DNA from: Neisseria lactamica
Lineage (GTDB): Bacteria > Pseudomonadota > Gammaproteobacteria > Burkholderiales > Neisseriaceae
Length of the DNA stretch: 7,569 nt
Reading direction: 5' to 3'
Assembly (NCBI GenBank): GCA_001067655.1
Contig: JUNU01000005.1
Location: 1 to 7,569 of the forward strand
Below the pieces are notes generated by a model, which saw only the letters and a list, made by a program, of their open reading frames with translations, was not told the origin of the DNA and searched no databases. Position 1 is the first letter of the stretch; each line of letters begins with the position of its first letter. Shown here one piece after another: positions 1-5,399 of the stretch. The translations under genes were made by a program, and so were the position numbers.

Positions 1-91
1 CATTCAATTTGTTCATATTGTTTCCCGAAATTGTGTTTTTAAAAGTTTCTGATTAAAGGAGGTGGCTATATAGACACCTCGTACCACTTGT

Positions 92-134
92 AAGGTCGTC
101 TGAAAACGGATTTGGTTTTTCAGACGATCTTTTT
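92..134 (+). terminator. DUS inverted-repeat terminator of an upstream gene
   Basis: Bases 92-106 pair with 117-131 over 15 positions with one G-U pair, leaving a 10-base loop. A run of five T follows at 130-134. The left arm contains the exact DUS AGGTCGTCTGAA (93-104) and the right arm a one-mismatch reverse copy (119-130). DUS pairs used as intrinsic terminators are well known in Neisseria. It probably ends a + strand gene lying left of the window; it could also serve a minus-strand transcript. Confidence 0.75.
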
Positions 135-327
135 ACATTTTGTCGCCAAACATAGTGAAAAAATCATGCAGTAATCTTCAAAAAGCTGATAGAAGGTATT
201 TCCATATTATTCCCTCAGTAATTGCTCAATATGCATATTTTAAATGAGAAAATATATTTATGGCTGACAAAGGCCGTTTTCTTGATAATAATATTGACCC
301 TGACTCAGAATAAATCGAAAACATAAA

Positions 328-339
328 AGGTCGTCTGAA
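328..339 (+). repeat. Lone DNA uptake sequence (AGGTCGTCTGAA)
   Basis: An exact 12-mer DUS stands alone here, with no inverted partner, 39 bases before the lipoprotein start. It cannot form a terminator hairpin, so its likely role is only as a recognition site for DNA uptake during transformation. Confidence 0.85.
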
Positions 340-378
340 AGCCAATCGTTTCAAACCATCATCTAAGGACATTCATAA

Positions 379-753
379 ATGGTACGCCTTACCTCATCCC
401 TATTGTTACTTATCACCGGCCTTTCACTTACTGCCTGCGGCTCTAGCATTGATTACGACCGCCAAGGATTGGCGCGCAGCCAACAAATGTGGCAGCAGCG
501 CTTGGACAGCCTTCCAATCGGCGCAACTGAAGCGCAACTGCGCGACTGGCAAAACAAATACGGATTAAAACTGGCGTTTCAAGAACCTGACCATTATTAC
601 AGTTCCAACCTGCCCGAAGGCCATTTCCCCGTAAAAAAACATTGGTCCAAATTCAGCCCTTGCGATGCTTTTTTCTTATCTTTGACCATCCAAACCAACG
701 AGCAAAAGCAAGTGGTTAAAAAAGAACTGAAAGCCTTGGGCAGCTGCATATAA
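379..753 (+). CDS. Small predicted lipoprotein of unknown function
   Basis: This encodes 124 residues starting with a classic lipoprotein signal: M-V-R, a Leu-rich hydrophobic core (residues 8-17) and a lipobox L17-T-A-C20. The mature protein should be lipid-anchored at Cys20. It has about 104 residues, rich in Gln and Lys, with two further cysteines (Cys95 and Cys123, the penultimate residue) that could form a disulfide in the periplasm. The start is supported by TAAGGA at 364-369, nine bases before ATG. The gene stands alone: a lone DUS lies upstream and a DUS hairpin (769-805) directly downstream. I do not recognise a named domain, so the function is unknown. Membrane localisation is confident; any role is not. 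Confidence 0.85.
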   Translation: MVRLTSSLLLLITGLSLTACGSSIDYDRQGLARSQQMWQQRLDSLPIGATEAQLRDWQNKYGLKLAFQEPDHYYSSNLPEGHFPVKKHWSKFSPCDAFFLSLTIQTNEQKQVVKKELKALGSCI

Positions 754-768
754 ACTGTCTATGATTCA

Positions 769-805
769 GGTCGTCTGAAATTTAAAATCCGTTTTTCAGA
801 CGACC
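769..805 (+). terminator. DUS inverted-repeat terminator after the lipoprotein gene
   Basis: Bases 769-780 (GGTCGTCTGAAA) and 794-805 (TTTCAGACGACC) form a perfect 12-bp stem with a 13-base loop, starting 15 bases after the lipoprotein stop. The left arm is an exact DUS (768-779). No T-run follows, so termination efficiency is uncertain. The position between two genes fits the usual neisserial arrangement. Confidence 0.7.
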
Positions 806-871
806 CGGACCTCGGATTTAAACTTTATCCATCATCAACATAAACCAACGCTCATCAATAAAGACCACAAC

Positions 872-1582
872 ATGAATTATCGCGAAATTATTAACGAACT
901 AAATGAAAACCTACATGCATTTCCCGAAGCTGAAACCGTGTTTTCCGACAAGCAGCCATGGTTGAAAGAACATTTTCTGCCTTGTATCAGTATCGACTTA
1001 GTGGAAATCAATCCCGCATGGAAAGGCATAACGCTGCATTTGATCAATCCGCAGGAACCGGGTGATGGCTTAATCGGCGAGCTGACGCAGTTCGCCCATA
1101 ATGAATTTATCGGGATTAACTGGCTTTCATTCCGCTTGACTGAAGACAACCGTTACGAATTCTTGGGTGATGAGCGTTATTTTCTCCGCAGTCCGGCCAA
1201 CAAACATTTACTGACCGATCCGTATTTGGAAAAATATTTTGCCGAAAACCTGAAAAACTATGCCGAACATAAAAAAGCATTTCAGGAAAAAACAGGGTAT
1301 TACGGTGGAGAGCCCTATTACAGCGAGTATGACGGATTATTTCTGAACAGCTTGGGTGGAGAACGCATTGAAAGCAGCAACTGGTCAACCTCAGACGACA
1401 TCCCGTCTGCTTACAAAATGACGCAAGACGAAGACGGGAACGTCACCATTACCCACAATGGCAATCGTTTTTACCATATCGCCTCAGCTTGCGGCTATTC
1501 CTATTCCCATGGCGCAGACAATATTGTCATGCTGTACGAACCGATCAGCAGACTTGTTCTATTTACTTACGATTGGACATAA
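872..1582 (+). CDS. Conserved-looking hypothetical protein, 236 aa, coupled to a TPR protein
   Basis: I do not recognise this family. The product has 236 residues, is acidic and rich in aromatic residues, and has no signal peptide or membrane segment, so it is probably cytoplasmic. Visible features are an N-terminal amphipathic helix (about 1-15), a beta-like core around 38-105 (ISIDLVEI, GITLHLI, WLSFRLT), a charged helical stretch (118-142), a Gly/Tyr-rich patch YYGGEPYYSEYDG (143-155), and a final beta-like segment (218-235). Cysteines are at 38 and 207. The ribosome site is weak (AAAGA before ATG 872). The next gene starts four bases after the last base of this stop codon, which implies translational coupling. 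A degenerate DUS is embedded near residues 173-177. A role as an immunity-type protein is only a guess from context. Confidence 0.8.
   Translation: MNYREIINELNENLHAFPEAETVFSDKQPWLKEHFLPCISIDLVEINPAWKGITLHLINPQEPGDGLIGELTQFAHNEFIGINWLSFRLTEDNRYEFLGDERYFLRSPANKHLLTDPYLEKYFAENLKNYAEHKKAFQEKTGYYGGEPYYSEYDGLFLNSLGGERIESSNWSTSDDIPSAYKMTQDEDGNVTITHNGNRFYHIASACGYSYSHGADNIVMLYEPISRLVLFTYDWT
1390..1401 (-). repeat. Degenerate DUS inside the 236-aa gene
   Basis: Read on the minus strand, this is ATGTCGTCTGAG, which matches AGGTCGTCTGAA at 10 of 12 positions with the nine-base core GTCGTCTGA intact. It lies within codons for S-D-D of the 236-aa protein. It may be a functional but weaker uptake site or a chance match. 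Confidence 0.4.
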
Positions 1583-1585
1583 ACC

Positions 1586-2038
1586 ATGGGCGAATTAAAC
1601 GACCAAACCTACGACACCATTTGCCGGCTTTGCGAACAAGGCGACACATTGGCGGAAGACGGGCAATACGCCGAAGCACTCGACCTTTATTGGCAGGCGT
1701 GGGATTTGTTGCCCGAACCGAAAACCGACTGGGAAGCGGCAACATGGATTCTGGCAGCCATCGGCGATGCTGATTTCTTGAGCGGCGATTTTACCGCCGC
1801 GCACGAGCATTTAAGCCACGCCATGTATTGCCCGGACGCAATCGGCAACCCGTTTTTGCATTTGCGTTTAGGACAGGCGCAGTTTGAATTGGGCAATATG
1901 GAACGCGCCGCTGACGAGTTGATGCGCGCCTACATGGGTTTGGACGACGAAGCGTGGTTGGACGAAGACCCGAAATATCTGGATTTTTTAGCCACCGTGG
2001 CAGAAGGCATTGAAAACCACAGCCGAAAAAACCACTAA
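1586..2038 (+). CDS. Tetratricopeptide-repeat (TPR) protein, 150 aa
   Basis: The protein is a short, acidic, all-helical TPR protein. Three TPR-like units can be read at about residues 10-43, 54-86 and 89-121, each with the usual pattern of a small residue, an aromatic and an A-L/A-A helix B (GQYAEALDLYWQAW, GDFTAAHEHLSHAM, GNMERAADELMRAY). No signal peptide or membrane helix is present, so it is cytoplasmic and likely works by binding a protein partner. It starts three bases after the stop of the 236-aa gene, with only GGA (1574-1576) as a ribosome site, so the two are probably co-translated and may interact. From memory, close relatives are widespread in Proteobacteria and often sit beside Rhs-type or other polymorphic toxins; the partner here is unknown. 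Confidence 0.85.
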   Translation: MGELNDQTYDTICRLCEQGDTLAEDGQYAEALDLYWQAWDLLPEPKTDWEAATWILAAIGDADFLSGDFTAAHEHLSHAMYCPDAIGNPFLHLRLGQAQFELGNMERAADELMRAYMGLDDEAWLDEDPKYLDFLATVAEGIENHSRKNH

Positions 2039-2060
2039 TGCAATATAGGCTGCACCCTGT

Positions 2061-2109
2061 TTTTCAGACGACCCAATCTTCAAACCAGCCATAAAAGGTC
2101 GTCTGAAAA
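2061..2109 (+). terminator. Outward-facing DUS inverted repeat between the two coupled gene pairs
   Basis: Bases 2061-2073 (TTTTCAGACGACC) and 2097-2109 (GGTCGTCTGAAAA) are perfect 13-bp inverted arms separated by 23 bases. The order is reversed compared with the other hairpins here: the reverse DUS comes first, then the forward DUS (2096-2107). There is no T-run downstream, so it may be a weak terminator or simply a pair of uptake sites. It starts 23 bases after the TPR gene and ends 34 bases before the DUF2199 gene. Confidence 0.5.
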
Positions 2110-2142
2110 CCAGCCCCGCCTAAAACTCAAAAGGAATCCATC

Positions 2143-2652
2143 ATGTACACTTGCACTTCCTGCGGCGAAAAACATGAAGACATGCCGGCGCTCTGCTTTG
2201 CCACTCCCGATCCCTATAATCAACTCAGTGAAGAAGAACGCATTGCTTATCAAGCGGAATGTGATTCTGATTTCTGTATCATCCGCTATCCCGACCAAAC
2301 CGACCGTTTTATCCGCGCGGTGCTGCTTATTCCGATTATCGGGCATGAGGAAACGCTGGAATACGGCGTGTGGGTATCCGTCAGCGAAAAGAGTTTTAAC
2401 GACTATCAAAGCGACTTTCACGACAATCCGGAAAACGTCGTTTATTTCGGCAGGATATGCAACTGGCTGCCCCCTTACGAATCCGACACCTTCGGCCTGC
2501 ACTGCAATGTCGTTACCCAGTCCGACAACCGACGTCCCCTGCTGCAACTGCATCAAGGCAGCGAACATCCGCTGGTACACGACTTTTATCACGGCATAGA
2601 ATATGCCGAAGCACAGGCAAGGATAGAGGCGGCATTCGGGGCAGACTATTAA
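2143..2652 (+). CDS. DUF2199 family protein, 169 aa
   Basis: The sequence fits the DUF2199 family over nearly its full length. It opens with a C4-x-x-C7-G motif followed by H11, then P-x-x-Y (24-25), the segment S-D-F-C-I-I (42-47), an F-I-R...L-I-P-I stretch (57-66), the family-typical G-V-W-V-S-V-S-E (75-82), F-G-R-I-C-N-W-L-P-P-Y (102-112) and a C-terminal RPLLQL...HPL...GI pattern (131-152). The Cys pair with nearby His suggests metal or structural binding, but no biochemical function is known to me. It is soluble with no signal peptide. AAGGA (2131-2135) lies seven bases before ATG. The 94-aa gene begins seven bases after its stop, and their junction shares the ribosome site, so they form a coupled pair. 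Confidence 0.88.
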   Translation: MYTCTSCGEKHEDMPALCFATPDPYNQLSEEERIAYQAECDSDFCIIRYPDQTDRFIRAVLLIPIIGHEETLEYGVWVSVSEKSFNDYQSDFHDNPENVVYFGRICNWLPPYESDTFGLHCNVVTQSDNRRPLLQLHQGSEHPLVHDFYHGIEYAEAQARIEAAFGADY

Positions 2653-2659
2653 GGACCAA

Positions 2660-2944
2660 ATGACAAACCGCCCTCTGCTGAACGAAACCATGTCCGACGG
2701 CTCCCGCCTGTTCCTACAACTGCCGCAAACCTGCTCGCCGTCGAGCCTACTGCGGCAAATTGTCCATTTCGGCGGAATGCCTACCGACTTCGTATCGGAT
2801 TGGGTTACGGGCGAGACGTGGATAGATTTTTGCTACAAGGGCTGGAAGTTCAGTATTCACAACCCATATGGTGAATATTGGTTTTTTGCCGAAAATAGCG
2901 AATGCCCCGAAGCTATATTGCAATCTATGATTGAGGTCGTCTGA
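2660..2944 (+). CDS. Hypothetical protein, 94 aa, ending within a DUS
   Basis: This is a small acidic, aromatic-rich protein with no signal peptide. The most distinctive part is residues 53-85, with W-I-D-F-C-Y-K-G (54-61) and G-E-Y-W-F-F (71-76) followed by C-P-E-A-I-L (82-87). It looks like a compact beta-rich fold closed by a helix. I have a vague memory of similar small proteins near toxin/immunity loci but cannot name a family. Its ribosome site AAGGA (2651-2655) overlaps the stop of the DUF2199 gene, four bases before ATG, indicating translational coupling. The final codons GAG-GTC-GTC-TGA are part of a DUS hairpin arm, so the C-terminal E-V-V and the stop are supplied by the uptake repeat, which may mean the original 3' end was replaced. 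Confidence 0.82.
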   Translation: MTNRPLLNETMSDGSRLFLQLPQTCSPSSLLRQIVHFGGMPTDFVSDWVTGETWIDFCYKGWKFSIHNPYGEYWFFAENSECPEAILQSMIEVV

Positions 2945-2975
2945 AATCCAAAATCCGGCTTTCAGACGACCTCAA
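2931..2975 (+). terminator. Strong DUS hairpin overlapping a stop codon and abutting the ubiD ribosome site
   Basis: Bases 2931-2946 and 2960-2975 form a perfect 16-bp stem around a 13-base loop, with exact DUS copies on both arms (2934-2945 and 2961-2972). It includes the stop of the 94-aa gene and ends two bases before the ubiD Shine-Dalgarno. It has the form of an intrinsic terminator but no real T-run follows. If ubiD is read from any promoter upstream, this hairpin forms in its leader. Confidence 0.7.
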
Positions 2976-2977
2976 AT

Positions 2978-2982
2978 AAGGA
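2978..2982 (+). promoter_or_regulatory. Ribosome binding site deciding the ubiD start
   Basis: AAGGA lies five bases before ATG 2988. The same frame is open back to a TTG at 2931, but that codon sits inside the DUS hairpin with no ribosome site, and the added residues would be translated repeat DNA. The ATG at 2988 gives the expected UbiD N-terminus M-K-Y-K-D-L-R-D-F. Confidence 0.85.
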
Positions 2983-2987
2983 TCAAC

Positions 2988-4466
2988 ATGAAATACAAAG
3001 ACCTACGCGACTTCATCGCCATGCTCGAGCAGCAAGGCAAACTCAAGCGCGTCGCGCATCCCGTTTCCCCGCATTTGGAAATGACCGAAATCGCCGACCG
3101 CGTGCTGCGTGCCGAAGGGCCGGCGTTGCTGTTTGAAAACCCGATTAAGCCTGACGGCACGCGCTACGACTATCCCGTGTTGGCAAACCTGTTCGGCACA
3201 CCCGAACGCGTGGCGATGGGCATGGGCGCGGACAGCGTGTCCAAGCTGCGCGAAATCGGGCAGACGCTGGCGTATTTGAAAGAACCCGAACCGCCCAAAG
3301 GCATCAAAGACGCGTTTTCCAAACTGCCGCTGCTGAAAGACATTTGGAGCATGGCGCCGAACGTGGTGAAAAATGCGCCGTGTCAGGAAATCGTGCGGGA
3401 AGGTAAAGACGTTGATTTGTATAAACTTCCGATTCAGCATTGCTGGCCGGAAGACGTTGCGCCGCTGGTAACATGGGGCTTGACCGTCACGCGCGGGCCG
3501 CACAAAAAACGCCAAAATTTAGGCATTTACCGCCAACAACTAATCGGCAAAAACAAGCTGATTATGCGTTGGCTGTCGCATCGCGGCGGCGCGCTGGATT
3601 ATCAGGAATTCCGCAAACTCAATCCCGATACACCGTATCCCGTCGCCGTCGTGTTCGGCTGCGACCCTGCCACCATTTTGGGCGCGGTAACGCCCGTTCC
3701 CGATACCTTGAGCGAATACCAGTTTGCCGGACTGCTGCGCGGTTCGCGGACGGAACTGGTGAAATGTATCGGCAACGATTTGCAAGTGCCTGCCCGTGCA
3801 GAAATCGTACTGGAAGGCGTGATTCATCCGAACGAAACCGCGCTGGAAGGCCCATACGGCGACCACACGGGCTATTACAACGAGCAGGACCATTTCCCCG
3901 TGTTTACGGTCGAGCGCATCACCATGCGCGAAAACCCGATTTACCACTCCACCTACACAGGCAAACCGCCCGATGAACCCGCTGTCTTGGGCGTGGCGTT
4001 GAACGAAGTGTTCGTACCGCTCTTGCAAAAGCAGTTCCCCGAAATCACCGATTTCTACCTGCCGCCCGAAGGCTGCTCCTACCGCATGGCGGTGGTCAGC
4101 ATGAAAAAACAGTACGCCGGACACGCCAAGCGCGTGATGATGGGCTGCTGGTCGTTCCTGCGCCAGTTTATGTACACCAAATTCATCATCGTAGTGGATG
4201 ACGATGTGAACGTACGCGACTGGAAAGAAGTCATCTGGGCAGTAACCACGCGCATGGACCCCGTGCGCGACACCGTATTGGTGGAAAACACGCCTATCGA
4301 TTACCTCGACTTCGCCAGCCCCGTCAGCGGACTCGGCGGCAAAATGGGTTTGGATGCGACCAACAAATGGCCGGGAGAAACTAACCGCGAATGGGGACGG
4401 GTGATCAAAAAAGACCCTGCGGTTACGGCTAAGATTGATGAGATTTGGAGGGAGTTGGGGTTGTAA
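2988..4466 (+). CDS. ubiD: UbiD, 3-octaprenyl-4-hydroxybenzoate carboxy-lyase
   Basis: This 492-residue protein is a full-length UbiD decarboxylase, close to the size of the E. coli enzyme. It removes the carboxyl group from polyprenyl-4-hydroxybenzoate in ubiquinone biosynthesis, using the prenylated flavin made by UbiX, which is not in this window. Family signatures are clear: N-L-G-I-Y-R-Q-Q-L (177-185) with the active-site arginine R182, M-R-W-L-S-H-R-G-G-A (193-202), and E-G-P-Y-G-D-H-T-G (287-295), whose E287 and D292 match the two catalytic acids of the family. N177, H198 and E243 fit the metal/cofactor-phosphate ligands known from fungal Fdc1. It is cytosolic or membrane-peripheral. 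ATG 2988 is the start, set by AAGGA at 2978-2982. No obvious promoter fits between it and the hairpin just upstream. The acetyltransferase gene follows after 80 bases with no terminator between. Confidence 0.97.
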   Translation: MKYKDLRDFIAMLEQQGKLKRVAHPVSPHLEMTEIADRVLRAEGPALLFENPIKPDGTRYDYPVLANLFGTPERVAMGMGADSVSKLREIGQTLAYLKEPEPPKGIKDAFSKLPLLKDIWSMAPNVVKNAPCQEIVREGKDVDLYKLPIQHCWPEDVAPLVTWGLTVTRGPHKKRQNLGIYRQQLIGKNKLIMRWLSHRGGALDYQEFRKLNPDTPYPVAVVFGCDPATILGAVTPVPDTLSEYQFAGLLRGSRTELVKCIGNDLQVPARAEIVLEGVIHPNETALEGPYGDHTGYYNEQDHFPVFTVERITMRENPIYHSTYTGKPPDEPAVLGVALNEVFVPLLQKQFPEITDFYLPPEGCSYRMAVVSMKKQYAGHAKRVMMGCWSFLRQFMYTKFIIVVDDDVNVRDWKEVIWAVTTRMDPVRDTVLVENTPIDYLDFASPVSGLGGKMGLDATNKWPGETNREWGRVIKKDPAVTAKIDEIWRELGL

Positions 4467-4467
4467 A

Positions 4468-4479
4468 AAGCAGCCTGCA
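4468..4479 (+). repeat. DUS-like 12-mer of a different dialect (AAGCAGCCTGCA)
   Basis: This 12-mer begins one base after the ubiD stop and matches, as I recall it, the uptake sequence dialect reported for some Kingella. It is followed eight bases later by the normal DUS of this genome (4488-4499), with a perfect palindrome CTTTGCAAAG (4480-4489) across the gap. It could be coincidence, a relic of an older repeat, or imported DNA. Confidence 0.35.
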
Positions 4480-4487
4480 CTTTGCAA

Positions 4488-4499
4488 AGGTCGTCTGAA
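4488..4499 (+). repeat. Unpaired DNA uptake sequence after ubiD
   Basis: An exact AGGTCGTCTGAA lies in the 80-base gap between ubiD and the acetyltransferase gene. No inverted partner is present, so there is no good terminator here and read-through from ubiD into the acetyltransferase is possible. Confidence 0.85.
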
Positions 4500-4546
4500 A
4501 GCAGCGTTTCAACAAAATTTCCAAACAATATTAGGTATTTTTGAGT

Positions 4547-5071
4547 ATGGAAACACGAAAAACAGTCCGCCTAATCCTCCGCCCTTGGGCGCTTACCGAT
4601 GCCGAAGCGGTGTATGAACAGGCCTGCAACCCTAAAATAGGGGCGATGTGCGGCTGGCCTCCTCATGCCAGCGTGGAGGAAAGCTGTGAGATTATTGAAC
4701 ACATCCTCCGAAAGGCGCATAGTTTTGCCATTTGCTTGGACGATAATAAAGCGATAGGCAGCATCGGCCTGCTTTTTCAAAACGATAGCATCCTACCACT
4801 GAGCGACCGTGAAGCGGAAATAGGTTATTGGCTGGGCGAAGATTTTTGGGGAAAGGGCTATGCAACCGAAGCGGTGCAATCAGTGGTTGCCTATGCTTTT
4901 GAGGAATTGTCTCTGGTGCGGCTTTGGGCTGTGGCTTATCACGAAAATACCCCTTCGCAACGCGTGCTGGAGAAATGCGGATTTTATCCTCATCACCCTG
5001 AAGAACACTTCTTTTCCAAGCCGACGGGTGAGACGCATAGGGCGGTAATATATGCGCTGGAAAAAGCATAG
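4547..5071 (+). CDS. GNAT family N-acetyltransferase (RimJ/RimL-like)
   Basis: The 174-residue protein has a complete GNAT fold of the Acetyltransf_3 / RimJ-RimL type, which transfers acetyl from acetyl-CoA to an amine, often a protein N-terminus, a small molecule or an antibiotic. Visible motifs are R-L-I-L-R-P-W (8-14) in the first strand, E-I-G-Y-W-L-G-E-D-F-W-G-K-G-Y-A-T-E-A (91-109) with the pyrophosphate-binding G-K-G-Y-A loop, and N-T-P-S-Q-R-V-L-E-K-C-G-F (134-146), the usual end of the domain. The substrate cannot be told from sequence. I prefer ATG 4547; a TTG two codons upstream (4541) has better spacing to AGG (4533-4535, five bases versus eleven), so the start is uncertain by two residues. 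It may be co-transcribed with ubiD and is closed by a strong hairpin at 5133-5172. Confidence 0.92.
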   Translation: METRKTVRLILRPWALTDAEAVYEQACNPKIGAMCGWPPHASVEESCEIIEHILRKAHSFAICLDDNKAIGSIGLLFQNDSILPLSDREAEIGYWLGEDFWGKGYATEAVQSVVAYAFEELSLVRLWAVAYHENTPSQRVLEKCGFYPHHPEEHFFSKPTGETHRAVIYALEKA

Positions 5072-5132
5072 CTTTTGGCATGTGCTCGTAAAGCAACATA
5101 TCTTTCTTATTTTTAGACCATATGAGACATTG

Positions 5133-5172
5133 AAAAGGGTCGTCTGAAATCCAGTTTTCAGATGACCCTTTT
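5133..5172 (+). terminator. Strong DUS hairpin terminator after the acetyltransferase gene
   Basis: Bases 5133-5149 pair with 5156-5172 over 17 positions with a single G-U pair and a six-base loop. The stem begins with AAAA and ends in TTTT, so it could terminate transcription in both directions. The left arm carries GGGTCGTCTGAA (5137-5148), one base off the usual DUS, and the right arm GGGTCATCTGAA in reverse (5157-5168). This is the best-formed terminator in the window. Confidence 0.82.
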
Positions 5173-5343
5173 AACCGATAAAACTTTACAATAACTTATC
5201 TAATTATCGCACATTGCCTACACACCCCTGATTTAAAACTCATTCACTCTGAAGCAATCACTCCGCCACCGGATACCCAAACCCGCCGCCGATATTTCGA
5301 ACAGCATTTTTTGGCTATATAAAGCATTACTTTACAGATTTTT

Positions 5344-5352
5344 TGATATAAT
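5344..5352 (+). promoter_or_regulatory. Extended -10 promoter for the antiporter gene
   Basis: TGATATAAT is a perfect extended -10 element: TGn followed by consensus TATAAT at 5347-5352. No good -35 sits 17 bases upstream, as is common for extended -10 promoters. Transcription would begin near 5359, giving a leader of about 97 bases that contains the reverse AG-type DUS at 5400-5411. Confidence 0.6.
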
Positions 5353-5399
5353 TTTGCCCATCCGTTTAGATAAACCGTTGATACCATTCTCTGCGTGTT

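Larger units (their letters stand above)
1..378. other. AT-rich intergenic region without a convincing gene
   Basis: No credible protein gene is visible in the first 378 bases. All three forward frames close by base 56, so any upstream gene ends there or outside the window. The stretch holds a short interrupted palindrome (59-80), a DUS-hairpin terminator (92-134), a perfect 12-base palindrome AATATGCATATT (229-240) and a lone DUS (328-339). Two tiny reading frames exist: 28 codons on the minus strand (120-206) and 17 codons on the plus strand (260-313). Neither has enough support to be called a gene. I found no -35/-10 pair with good spacing for the lipoprotein gene that follows. Confidence 0.6.

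Noticed and set aside
294..327. TTGACC at 294-299 as a -35 for the lipoprotein gene
   Set aside because: No -10-like hexamer lies 16-18 bases downstream; the nearest A/T-rich candidates are 9 or 22 bases away.
2080..2691. Minus-strand open frame of 203 codons opposite the DUF2199 gene
   Set aside because: The plus-strand frame has a ribosome site and clear DUF2199 motifs. The minus frame runs into the DUS repeat and shows no recognisable domain.
3440..3976. Plus-strand alternate frame of 178 codons inside ubiD
   Set aside because: Arg-rich off-frame translation with no motif, entirely within an intact ubiD.
3540..4487. Long minus-strand open frame (315 codons) opposite ubiD
   Set aside because: It is the shadow of a GC-rich conserved gene: His/Phe/Ala-rich composition, no family motif, and fully covered by UbiD, whose catalytic motifs are intact.
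4496..4511. Hairpin TGAAA/TTTCA after ubiD as a terminator
   Set aside because: Only five A/T-rich base pairs around a six-base loop and no T-run, too weak to support a terminator call.
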